Shown one piece after another: positions 9,196 to 17,367 of a stretch of 55,591 bases of DNA. The stretch's first letter is position 1. Each line of letters opens with the position of its first letter. The stretch is from JBALVT01 sp045110675. Its GTDB lineage: Bacteria; Pseudomonadota; Gammaproteobacteria; Pseudomonadales; Halieaceae. The stretch is from positions 1 through 55,591 of the forward strand of contig JBGCGJ010000045.1 in NCBI GenBank assembly GCA_045110675.1, given 5' to 3'. The notes under the pieces are model-generated. The model made no database searches. It worked only from the letters and a program-made list of their open reading frames with translations, and was not told the DNA's origin. The position numbers were made by a program, and so were the translations under genes.

Positions 9196-9402
9196 GTGCG
9201 TATTGTCTTGATACTCGTCGCCTCGCTTGGCCTTGGTGCTTGCGAAACCGTGCAGCCCTGGGAGCGGGGTACTTTGTCCAAAGAAGAAATGGAATGGCAG
9301 CCGGATCTTATGGAGTCCAATTTACGAAACCAGATTCACGCCAGCAAAGAGGCATCATCCGGCGGCAACGGTGCCGCTGGTGGCGGATGCGGGTGTAACT
9401 AA
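9196..9402 (+). CDS. DUF4266-type small lipoprotein
   Basis: A 68-residue lipoprotein. The signal ends in a lipobox, LGLGAC, with the lipidated Cys at about residue 16, followed by ETVQPWERG, which is characteristic of DUF4266. The mature part is short and ends in a Gly-rich tail, GGGCGCN, with two Cys. The GTG start at 9196 is supported by GGAGGAG ending 7 nt upstream. Its stop overlaps the next ATG (TAATG at 9400-9404), so translation is coupled. Function is unknown. The conserved tail suggests metal binding, disulfide exchange with TlpA, or attachment to the DUF3570 partner. Confidence 0.85.
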   Translation: MRIVLILVASLGLGACETVQPWERGTLSKEEMEWQPDLMESNLRNQIHASKEASSGGNGAAGGGCGCN

Positions 9403-10565
9403 TGCCTACGCCCAAAATCGAACAACACCCCACGCTATTGGCATTGACCTCTAGCGCCCTGCTGCTACCTGCTTACCAATCCGCGCAGGCTGACGCGCCC
9501 CCCGACTTCGCGGAGCTTGGAATTCGTTACGGTCAGTACGAAGAAGACGATGCCAGAGCCAGTAAAACCCTTGGGGACTCCCGCGAACGCTATGAAATAG
9601 ACGTGACACAGTTTCATTTGCTCTCTCCCGTTAGCGACAACTGGTCACTGGCCCTGGATGTTCAGTATGAGGACATGAGCGGCGCATCGCCGTGGTTCGT
9701 GGGGCAAAATGCTGAGGGCGATGCACAAGTCGTTTTGAGTGGGGCGAGCATAGCCGATACGCGCACTGATGTGAGCTTAACCACGCGTTACTACTATGAT
9801 CGAGGCAACATTGGAGTCAAATACAATCGCTCCGAGGAAGACGACTACGAATCCGATGCTATCAGCATCGATACCTCTTTTAATGACGCGGATGGTCTCA
9901 CGACTTATAGCGTGGCCATCAGTGCTTCGAGCGATGACCTTGAACCTACCCAGGGAACCACTCCCACCAACACCCTCAGGGATGAAAAAGACATTCGCTC
10001 TGCATGGGTTGGCGTCACGCGCATTATCAGCAAGCGCGGGATTTTGCGGTTTGGTTTGGGCTACACCTACCGGGATGGTTTCTTAACCGATACCTATAAA
10101 CTGAATGATCGACGCCCGGACGAACGCAAAGAATGGACAGCCAGCACCGGCTACCGGCATTTCTTCGTCGACGCCAATGCGGCACTGCACGCAGATTATC
10201 GCTACTTCAACGATGACTGGGGCATCACTTCACATACAATCGATTTGGCCTGGCATCAGAATGTTGGTCAGCGCGCCCAAGTCATTCCCTTTGTGCGCTA
10301 CTACACTCAGGATGAAGCTGATTTTTTCTCCAATGCAGTGGACTTCAACCAACGTTACTACGCCGATGACTATCGCCTCTCGTCTTTTGGTGCGATATCC
10401 AGTGGCCTAAAACTGAACTATAGCTTTGGAAAAAACTGGCGCGCCAGTTTGAGCACCGAGCGGTATAGCGCCAGTGGCAGTGTCGGGAGCTACGGCGGCG
10501 AAGAATCTCCGGGGCTGGTCAAGTATTGGCGATATGGCATTGGCCTGGATTATCTTTTCAGATAG
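9402..10565 (+). CDS. DUF3570 outer-membrane beta-barrel protein
   Basis: A 387-residue DUF3570 protein made largely of alternating, aromatic-rich strands and ending in DYLFR, as outer-membrane barrels often do. An N-terminal segment to about residue 30 (ending AQA-D) resembles a signal peptide, although its start MPTPKIEQHP is atypical. Two SGAS motifs, at 93-96 (DMSGASPW) and 113-116 (VLSGASIADTRTD), resemble the S/T-G-A-S/T core of ApbE flavinylation sites. The start overlaps the upstream stop, and apbE begins 14 nt after its own stop. A flavin-bearing or flavin-moving barrel is a hypothesis; the family has no proven function that I can cite. Confidence 0.85.
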   Translation: MPTPKIEQHPTLLALTSSALLLPAYQSAQADAPPDFAELGIRYGQYEEDDARASKTLGDSRERYEIDVTQFHLLSPVSDNWSLALDVQYEDMSGASPWFVGQNAEGDAQVVLSGASIADTRTDVSLTTRYYYDRGNIGVKYNRSEEDDYESDAISIDTSFNDADGLTTYSVAISASSDDLEPTQGTTPTNTLRDEKDIRSAWVGVTRIISKRGILRFGLGYTYRDGFLTDTYKLNDRRPDERKEWTASTGYRHFFVDANAALHADYRYFNDDWGITSHTIDLAWHQNVGQRAQVIPFVRYYTQDEADFFSNAVDFNQRYYADDYRLSSFGAISSGLKLNYSFGKNWRASLSTERYSASGSVGSYGGEESPGLVKYWRYGIGLDYLFR

Positions 10566-10579
10566 CCCCGGGCGCTGCC

Positions 10580-11491
10580 ATGGAACGCTTTGAACATCAG
10601 TTTGTTGCCATGGGCGGCCCCTGTCGCTTCAGGCTTGACTGTGAAGATACCGCTCTCGCGAAGCGGGCAATAGTTGCGGGTAAGACTGAAGTATCGAGAT
10701 TGGAAAGCAAATACAGCCGCTATCTGAGCGATTCAATCACCAGCAAAATCAATCAGCGGGCGGGAACGGGCGAAGTTCTAGCCATCGATTCGGAAACCGC
10801 CGGGCTACTACAATTCGCCGATACTCTGTGGCGAGAGAGCAATGGGAAATTCGACTTAAGTTCAGGTATTTTACGCCGCGCATGGGATTTCAAAAAGGGC
10901 CGAGTTCCGCAGCAGAGTGAACTGCAACAGCTACTACCGCTCATAGATTGGAAGGCAGTTAACTGGAACGCAAAATCCGTCTCTTTACCACAGCGTGGTA
11001 TGGAAATAGATTTTGGCGGGTTTGTGAAAGAATATGCCTGTGATTGTGTAGCAAAAGTTTTGCTTGAAATAGGTGTATGTCACGCATTAATTGATTTGGC
11101 CGGAGATATTGCCGTCACCGGAACACAACACAATGGCATTCCATGGCCGATAGGTATTCGACAACCCGGACAGGCCATGCAGGCAATAGCGGAAGTGCAA
11201 ATTTCACGGGGTGGATTAGCCAGTAGTGGCGACTACGAGCGATGTATAGAAATTGCTGGAAAGCGCTACGGCCATATACTCGACGCCGAAACGGGCTGGC
11301 CTGTTGAGGGGCTTACTGCTGTCAGCGTTCTCGCCGATCAATGTCTGGTAGCCGGCAGCGCGGCGACCATAGCAATGCTAAAGCCAACCGCGCAGGCACT
11401 GCAATGGCTTGAGCAATTGGGGCTGCCCTGGTTCGCGGTAGATCAGGACCTACAATGCCACGGACAAATATTTGAAAGCGAATCTCCATAG
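10580..11491 (+). CDS. apbE: ApbE-like FAD:protein FMN transferase
   Basis: An ApbE-family protein of 303 residues. ApbE moves FMN from FAD onto Thr/Ser of target proteins. Motifs seen are FVAMGGPC near the N terminus, IDFGGFVKEYA, LIDLAGDIAVTG, the FAD-site SSGDYER, and KRYGHILDAETGWPV. In the C-terminal metal motif, usually DALAT, the Asp is replaced by Gly259 (AGSAAT, codon 11354-11356), while Thr263 is kept. No signal peptide or lipobox is present from the ATG at 10580, although all three partners upstream are exported. An upstream in-frame extension would overlap the DUF3570 gene. Membership is clear; cytosolic or altered activity is inferred. Confidence 0.87.
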   Translation: MERFEHQFVAMGGPCRFRLDCEDTALAKRAIVAGKTEVSRLESKYSRYLSDSITSKINQRAGTGEVLAIDSETAGLLQFADTLWRESNGKFDLSSGILRRAWDFKKGRVPQQSELQQLLPLIDWKAVNWNAKSVSLPQRGMEIDFGGFVKEYACDCVAKVLLEIGVCHALIDLAGDIAVTGTQHNGIPWPIGIRQPGQAMQAIAEVQISRGGLASSGDYERCIEIAGKRYGHILDAETGWPVEGLTAVSVLADQCLVAGSAATIAMLKPTAQALQWLEQLGLPWFAVDQDLQCHGQIFESESP

Positions 11492-11548
11492 ATACACCTT
11501 CAAAAGGCATCAAAGACAGCCACTTTTTTCACTACCCAATTACACGAC

Positions 11549-11854
11549 CTAACCGAAGGGTGAGGGTATTTCTTCAGCTTCGAAAAACTTCACGTCGAGA
11601 CTCTTTGGCGGATGCGCTGCTATCGCCGCCTGAAAAGCAGCCATATGCTCAACTTGAAAATGCGCCTTCAAAGCATCCAAGGTTGTCCAGCGCTCGGTGA
11701 TTCTAATTATCGACGGATTACTCACCTCGACGCTGAAAGTGTAATCTTCACAGCCCTCCTCTTCTCGACTAGCCACTTCCATCGCACCCAACGCTTCCGT
11801 GAGGGCGAGAATATCGGCCTCGGTACTCTCGATAACTGCATTAACAACAACCAT
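11549..11854 (-). CDS. Antibiotic biosynthesis monooxygenase (ABM) domain protein
   Basis: A small protein of about 101 residues with a dimeric alpha+beta-barrel ABM fold: IMVVVNAVIES, a REEEGCEDYTFSV strand and ITERWTTLDALKAHFQVEHM, where the final His pattern is typical. I chose the ATG at 11854 because AAGGA lies about 8 nt upstream and the domain begins there; the open frame extends to 11959 without domain content. Relatives act on quinols or small aromatics, or degrade heme. It stands alone between apbE and the divergent monooxygenase gene. Confidence 0.8.
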   Translation of the reverse strand: MVVVNAVIESTEADILALTEALGAMEVASREEEGCEDYTFSVEVSNPSIIRITERWTTLDALKAHFQVEHMAAFQAAIAAHPPKSLDVKFFEAEEIPSPFG

Positions 11855-12048
11855 TATATTTTCCTTACGTTCATTCCATTTTTTTGCCGCACTCGACATT
11901 CTGGTAACGCTAAAACTTGTGAATGACTCTGATGAATCATCAACTCCTGTCGTGGGCAAAATAATAGTCTAAATTAATTTTGTATGCTCCTTCTTTTTCT
12001 CCCTATACTGAACGCTGCATTTAACCAACAAAAATCGAAGGTATCACA

Positions 12049-13965
12049 ATGACGAAATGGAACCAGTCACTGAGTGAAGTGGATAGCGCAATGCTCCATG
12101 AGGCATTGGAACTCGCCCATGTCCCCGCTCTTTTGGCAGCACTGGTACACTTTAAGGGAAACACCGATCACTTCCAGCTGGCTCAGCCTAAATTCGATAT
12201 CCTCGCAGAAGAGCAAGATGGTTTGACCGAACAGCAAAGGCAAGTGGCCCGACAACTCGCATTCGATGTGTTAACGCAATATCGAGATGATGGGTGCCAG
12301 GATCTGGCTCGCCCCTCAGAAGCAGTCATTACCGAAACGATGTCACTCATATCAGGCCAAGCCACTGCTGATGAGATTACTCCCTTTCTGCGCGAAGAAC
12401 TCAATCTGTTTGGAGAGGATGCTCGCAAGGTAAACATCAACACGCAAACAATGGATGCCGACTATCGAACTATAATAATCGGCAGCGGCATGTCGGGAAT
12501 TCTCGCGGCGATTCGCCTACAGCAACAGGGCATACCCTTCCTGATCCTTGAGAAAAATAGTGACATTGGCGGAACCTGGCACGAGAACACCTACCCCGGC
12601 TGTCAGGTTGATTCTGTCAATCACTTGTATAACTACATGTTCGAGCCCAATAGTCAGTGGCCCGGACATTTCTCTGAGCAGGCGGATCTCTACGCTTATT
12701 TCGCCGGCATTGTGGAAAAGTATCATCTTCGTCAGCACACCCGGTTAAACACCTCGGTCATTTCTTGCTCTTACCAGGAGGAAAGCGGAATTTGGCACGT
12801 TGAAACTGAATCTGGCGGAACACGCGAAACCTTCCCGGCCAACAGTGTGATCAGCGCCGTTGGGCAACTCAACACGCCGAAATTTCCCGACATCGCCGGT
12901 TTGGATAACTTCGAGGGCGTGGCTTTTCATTCTGCACGCTGGGAACACCAACACGACCTGACCGGAAAAAGTGTTGTCGTGATTGGCACCGGCTGCAGCG
13001 CGGTGCAATTCGTCCCGATCATCGCCGAGCAGTGCGGCAACTTAACCGTATTTCAGCGCACTCCCCCCTGGCTTCTTCCAGTGGAGGAATACCATCAACC
13101 GATGACAGAACAGGAGCTGTGGTTGTTTCGAGAAATTCCTTTCTACGCTCGCTGGCACCGTTTCTATCTCTTTCGTGGACAGGCAGTGGACGGCTACCTC
13201 CCCTTGCTCTACGCAGATGAGACCTGGCCGGGAACGGACGGGACTGTTAGTGAAGCCAATGCATTATTTCGCCAGGGCTTAGTTGAATCCTTGCAGGAGC
13301 AGGTCAAGGGCGACATGGAACTACTAGGCAAGTTGATACCAAACTATCCGCCAGGTGGTAAAAGGCCAGTGCTGGACGACGGATCATGGATTGCGACAAT
13401 GCAGCGCGACGATGTTGAACTGCGCACTGAAGGGATAGAGAAAGTCGTAGCCGAAGGAGTTGTTACGACTGACGGCACGCTACATCGCGCCGACGTCATC
13501 ATCTACGGAACCGGGTTCCAGGCCGATCAGTTTCTCACTCCAATGAAGGTCGTAGGCAAAAACGGAGCGGAACTGGTAGGCCAATGGGGCATCGACCCGC
13601 AGGCATACAAAGGTGTTGTGGTACCGCAGTTCCCCAATTTCTACTGTCTTTATGGCCCCAACTCAAACATCGTTGTGGGAAGTAGCATCGTATTTATGGT
13701 CGAATGCCAGGTGCGGTATATGTGTGGCGTCATCAAGCTGCAGCTGGAAAACAACTACAAAAGTCTGGAGTGCAAACCAGAACCTCTTGCGAAATTCGTT
13801 GCGGAAATCGACGAGCTTAACAAACAACGTGCCTGGGGTTCACCCATCGTAAATAGCTGGTACAAAAACGATCGCGGCAGAGTAACGCAAAACTGGCCGG
13901 GGACACACTGGGAGTTCTGGCAACAAACACTGTCACCCGAGCTTTCCGATTTTGAGGTGAGATAG
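12049..13965 (+). CDS. Baeyer-Villiger monooxygenase, HAPMO-like
   Basis: A 638-residue flavoprotein monooxygenase. Residues 1-135 form an extra N-terminal domain, as in 4-hydroxyacetophenone monooxygenase (about 640 residues). FAD site: GSGMSG at 145-150, with GGTWHENTYPG after it. NADPH site: GTGCSA at 313-318. Between them is the Baeyer-Villiger fingerprint variant F288-E-G-x3-H294-S-x2-W298. Such enzymes use NADPH and O2 to insert oxygen next to a ketone, giving esters or lactones. A secreted esterase gene follows closely, which could suit hydrolysis of an ester product, although the two would act in different compartments. Substrate is unknown. Confidence 0.9.
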   Translation: MTKWNQSLSEVDSAMLHEALELAHVPALLAALVHFKGNTDHFQLAQPKFDILAEEQDGLTEQQRQVARQLAFDVLTQYRDDGCQDLARPSEAVITETMSLISGQATADEITPFLREELNLFGEDARKVNINTQTMDADYRTIIIGSGMSGILAAIRLQQQGIPFLILEKNSDIGGTWHENTYPGCQVDSVNHLYNYMFEPNSQWPGHFSEQADLYAYFAGIVEKYHLRQHTRLNTSVISCSYQEESGIWHVETESGGTRETFPANSVISAVGQLNTPKFPDIAGLDNFEGVAFHSARWEHQHDLTGKSVVVIGTGCSAVQFVPIIAEQCGNLTVFQRTPPWLLPVEEYHQPMTEQELWLFREIPFYARWHRFYLFRGQAVDGYLPLLYADETWPGTDGTVSEANALFRQGLVESLQEQVKGDMELLGKLIPNYPPGGKRPVLDDGSWIATMQRDDVELRTEGIEKVVAEGVVTTDGTLHRADVIIYGTGFQADQFLTPMKVVGKNGAELVGQWGIDPQAYKGVVVPQFPNFYCLYGPNSNIVVGSSIVFMVECQVRYMCGVIKLQLENNYKSLECKPEPLAKFVAEIDELNKQRAWGSPIVNSWYKNDRGRVTQNWPGTHWEFWQQTLSPELSDFEVR

Positions 13966-13997
13966 TCGGTGGGTACGCTCCACCCCGGATTTTGAGT

Positions 13998-15041
13998 ATG
14001 TGTAGGGTAACATCGATTCTCGCTCGAGCACTGCTATGGTCTCCGAGCTGTATATTGTTACTGTTTAATAGCGCTCTTGTGCATAGTTCTGAACACAAGA
14101 CTATCTGCGATTTCAAAAAGGCGGTTCCCGGTAAAACTGTCGCGTTCGAGATCGAGCACGACGGTGAACCCCGCCAGTTTCATCTTCATTTGCCGAGCAA
14201 CTACGACTGCACAGAAAACCTTGCTCTGGTCATTGGGGTCCATGGCTATGGCGGCAGCGGGCCTGACTTCGAGAGCAATACCGCGAATATGTTTGAACAC
14301 GTAAACGACAACAACTACATAGCGCTATACCCCACCGCGATGGCCGCCAGTCCCGGCGGCGCTACGTCTTTTAACGATTTGGGCAGCCGGCATGACAACG
14401 GGCCCGATGGCAAGACCTGCAGTCAGTCGAACCCAGGCTATTATCCTGCTTTCGAAAACTGCGGGGCCGCCGAAAAAGTTCGCGAGTGTACCTGGGGAAC
14501 CAGTTGCGCGGATGATGTCGGTTTTTTCCGCAAAATGATTGCCTTCGCAAAACTCAACTACACGGTGGATTCATCGCGAGTATTCATGCTCGGTTTCAGC
14601 CAGGGCGGCCAGACTGTTGCGAGCTTGGCATGTCCACTACAGGAAGAGCTGACGGCTGTCGCCGCGATTCATGGCTTCGCCGCAAACGGCTATACCTGCG
14701 GACCGCAAAGCAAAGTATCGCTGTTGCAAATATGGGGAACACAGGATCAGTGGGTGCGCGCCGATGGTGGCGCGAGTTTGGACACGATGCAATACGACTC
14801 GGCGGAGGAAGCCGCCCAGGAGTGGGCGGCGGCACAGGATTGCGATCCCCAGGCAAGCCAATACGGATCAAAGTCGGACGATGTCGATGACTGGTCCTGT
14901 AAGGCCCATGCCAACTGCAAGACCGGCAGTGAAATCATCACCTGCAGTTGGCCAGGAGCGCACACTTGGCCAAAAACAGAAAGTCTGGGCAATTTCGGCT
15001 TAAACACGATCTGGGATTTCTTTTCAAACAAAACGAAGTAA
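13998..15041 (+). CDS. Secreted PHB-depolymerase/feruloyl-esterase-like hydrolase
   Basis: An exported alpha/beta hydrolase of about 347 residues in the LpqC / poly(3-hydroxybutyrate) depolymerase-like esterase family. A signal-like hydrophobic segment is at the N terminus. The oxyanion region is VIGVHGYGGSG, the nucleophile elbow is GFSQGG (Ser about residue 201), and the C-terminal catalytic His is in GAHTWP. Many Cys, some in pairs (CGAAEKVRECTWGTSC), indicate disulfides and export. I start at the ATG at 13998; a TTG lies 6 nt upstream. It follows the monooxygenase gene by 32 bp on the same strand. Substrate unknown. Confidence 0.83.
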   Translation: MCRVTSILARALLWSPSCILLLFNSALVHSSEHKTICDFKKAVPGKTVAFEIEHDGEPRQFHLHLPSNYDCTENLALVIGVHGYGGSGPDFESNTANMFEHVNDNNYIALYPTAMAASPGGATSFNDLGSRHDNGPDGKTCSQSNPGYYPAFENCGAAEKVRECTWGTSCADDVGFFRKMIAFAKLNYTVDSSRVFMLGFSQGGQTVASLACPLQEELTAVAAIHGFAANGYTCGPQSKVSLLQIWGTQDQWVRADGGASLDTMQYDSAEEAAQEWAAAQDCDPQASQYGSKSDDVDDWSCKAHANCKTGSEIITCSWPGAHTWPKTESLGNFGLNTIWDFFSNKTK

Positions 15042-15087
15042 CCGCGATCAACAATGAGCACGCTTGATCGCCCGATTACCATCGCCA

Positions 15088-15801
15088 CTAGATTGGCAGC
15101 GGAATAAACACCGAAGATGCAGCTTGGACAGCGGAATTCAAGTGACGGTAATTGGCATCGCCAGCTATTTTCGCCATCATTTCCTGCAACACAATCAGTT
15201 TGCCAAACAGTCTTTCAAAACTCAGGTTATCCGTTATCCCTCGATACTCGCTGGTGATCAAAAAGGGGGAACCATCCGCCTTACGATGGTTTTTCAACCG
15301 CCACAGCAGCACCTCAACATTGTGCGCACTGGCAATAAGACGCTTTGAATCGAGTTTATCGAACAAAAACAATTCCGAGTTGTAACCGTAGGCGCTGCGC
15401 AGCATTCCTCCGAGACCAACTGATAAGGCGAACACCCGATCACCTTTGAAGCGCGGATCAAAAACCAACTCCAAAGCGACTATCTCCTGGCGATAGGCCA
15501 GTTCAGAAAAGCTGAGCGGCCCCTCGCGATTACGGAGCTGATCGAGCCGAGCCTGAATGGTCTTGGCACTGCCTTTGACGAGTTCACCGGGATTGCGTTT
15601 GTACAATTTTGCCGTTAGCTCTCTGACCAGCAAGCGACTCTCATCAATAAACTGATCGGCGACCATATCCACGTCGGATTTCGCCAGGTTCTTCACTTCG
15701 AAGCCAGCACAGCCCGACAGACAAAACGAGGCGACGAGAATTGCGGTGACGTGTTTTAGAAATGCGTACAAGAAAAACGTCCTACTTGAAATCAAAAGCA
15801 C
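15088..15801 (-). CDS. Hypothetical lipoprotein
   Basis: A 237-residue protein with a basic N terminus, a hydrophobic stretch and the lipobox CLSGC (lipidated Cys31), so it is probably membrane-anchored in the periplasm. The mature part is mainly helical and charged, with one central hydrophobic Gly-rich stretch (ALSVGLGGMLRS). I do not recognise the family. The start is a GTG at 15801; no ATG exists before the signal. It converges on the esterase gene with 46 bp between the stops, where an 8-bp inverted repeat (15044-15051 / 15064-15071) lies. Confidence 0.65.
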   Translation of the reverse strand: MLLISSRTFFLYAFLKHVTAILVASFCLSGCAGFEVKNLAKSDVDMVADQFIDESRLLVRELTAKLYKRNPGELVKGSAKTIQARLDQLRNREGPLSFSELAYRQEIVALELVFDPRFKGDRVFALSVGLGGMLRSAYGYNSELFLFDKLDSKRLIASAHNVEVLLWRLKNHRKADGSPFLITSEYRGITDNLSFERLFGKLIVLQEMMAKIAGDANYRHLNSAVQAASSVFIPLPI

Positions 15802-16029
15802 TGAGGTCCGGCTCGAACATTAGGACATGGAAAAGACTAGCACAGGAGGAAAACAACGGCAGTTTAAAACTTCAGGCTAACATCCGATTGTCAGGCGCAT
15901 GCGTAAAGTCTTCGGCAAAACGCGCTTAGGGCGATGATGAACACTAGCGTAAAACCCATGTGCTTCCATTGGCCCTGAGGTATGATAATCGCCCGGCAGT
16001 AAGTGACATTGGTTTCGAGAGGCAAAGCT

Positions 16030-17367
16030 ATGACTACCAACCCCTATTTGAGCGGCAACTACGCACCTGTTGAAGACGAACTCAGTGCAACTGACCTGCC
16101 CGTTACCGGCGTTATACCGAGGGAACTCCAAGGCCGCTTACTGAGAATCGGGCCAAACCCAGTGGCTGCTGACCCTGAGAACTACCACTGGTTTACCGGC
16201 AATGGTATGGCCCATGGACTGAGATTGAGAGATGGCAAAGCAGAGTGGTATCACAGCCGCTATGTACGCGACGACGAAGTGGTCGCTGCCAAAGGCTGGG
16301 ACCCGGTAACAGGCCCCTCCCCGGACTTTCCACTGGGCCCTGGTGCGGCGAATACGAACATTGTCGGCATGGCTGGCAAAACCTTCGCCATTGTCGAAGC
16401 GGGGAATCTGCCTGTTGAGCTGAATTACGAATTGGACACTGTCGCCCGCAGTAATTTCGACGGTACCCTGCCCGCCGGCTTCAGCGCACACCCTCGCGCG
16501 GAAGCTGAGACAGGAGAAACACACACTGCAGTCTATTCACCCTTTTGGAAACACATCCAATACGTACTCACGGGTGCCGATGGCACGGTAAAGAAAACCG
16601 TTGACGTACCCACTCCGGGCAGCCCTATGGTGCACGACTGCATGTTCACCAAGAACTACTTCATCTTGTTCGACTTCCCGGTTTTGTTTGACGAGGCAGC
16701 ACTCACCAGTGGTGCACCTTTTCCTTACACCTGGCAACCGGACTACGGCGCGCGCGTAGGGCTGTTGCCCAGAAACGGAACTGCAGAGCAGGTCAGTTGG
16801 CACGAAGTTGAATTGTGCTACGTGTTTCACCCCATGAACGCCTATGAGGATGAACTCGGAAGAGTCGTGATGGATGTGGTGCGACACCCAAAGATGTTCG
16901 CCACTGACCACCTCGGCCCCAATGAGGGAGCGACATCACTGGACCGATGGGTCATCGACCCAGAAAAAACACAGGTAAGCGAGACCCGGTTGGACGACCG
17001 GGGTCTCGAATTCCCGCGCATCGACGAACGCCTGGCCGGAAAAGCGCACCGATTCGGCTACTCCAGTGTCGTCGGCGATGGCTTCACCATCGGGTCAATC
17101 ACCAAACATGATCTTCATAAGCAAAGCAGTGAGTCACATGACGAGGGCAAAGACCGCGCGTTCATGGAGCCGGTATTTGTTCCAAAACACGCTGACGCCG
17201 CCGAGGACGAAGGCTGGATTATGTCCTACGTCTACGACCGTAGTACGGACAAAAGCGACGTCGTCATTATTGATGCACAGGACTTCTCAGCCGCGCCCCT
17301 GGCAACGATACACCTACCCCGCCGAGTACCTTTCGGCTTTCACGGCAATTGGGTCGCAGACGCATGA
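16030..17367 (+). CDS. Carotenoid oxygenase (RPE65/lignostilbene dioxygenase family)
   Basis: A 445-residue seven-bladed-propeller non-heme iron oxygenase that cleaves a conjugated double bond with O2. The N terminus has LQGRLLRIGPNP and the four iron His positions can be placed: SAHPRAE, MVHDCMF, FHPMNAYED and the C-terminal FHGNWV. No signal peptide. The start at 16030 follows GAGAGG by about 9 nt; an in-frame upstream ATG at 16003 is less well supported. Its stop overlaps the ATG of the following SDR gene. The products are aldehydes, so the coupled SDR may process them. Whether the substrate is a carotenoid, apocarotenoid or stilbene cannot be read from the sequence. Confidence 0.9.
   Translation: MTTNPYLSGNYAPVEDELSATDLPVTGVIPRELQGRLLRIGPNPVAADPENYHWFTGNGMAHGLRLRDGKAEWYHSRYVRDDEVVAAKGWDPVTGPSPDFPLGPGAANTNIVGMAGKTFAIVEAGNLPVELNYELDTVARSNFDGTLPAGFSAHPRAEAETGETHTAVYSPFWKHIQYVLTGADGTVKKTVDVPTPGSPMVHDCMFTKNYFILFDFPVLFDEAALTSGAPFPYTWQPDYGARVGLLPRNGTAEQVSWHEVELCYVFHPMNAYEDELGRVVMDVVRHPKMFATDHLGPNEGATSLDRWVIDPEKTQVSETRLDDRGLEFPRIDERLAGKAHRFGYSSVVGDGFTIGSITKHDLHKQSSESHDEGKDRAFMEPVFVPKHADAAEDEGWIMSYVYDRSTDKSDVVIIDAQDFSAAPLATIHLPRRVPFGFHGNWVADA

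Noticed and set aside
13968..13984. GGTGG / CCACC stem between the monooxygenase and esterase genes as a terminator
   Set aside because: The stem is only 5 bp and the following T-run is short; the two genes may still be cotranscribed.
15044..15071. GCGATCAA / TTGATCGC inverted repeat between two convergent genes as a terminator
   Set aside because: The stem is only 8 bp with a 12-base loop and no T-run follows on either strand.
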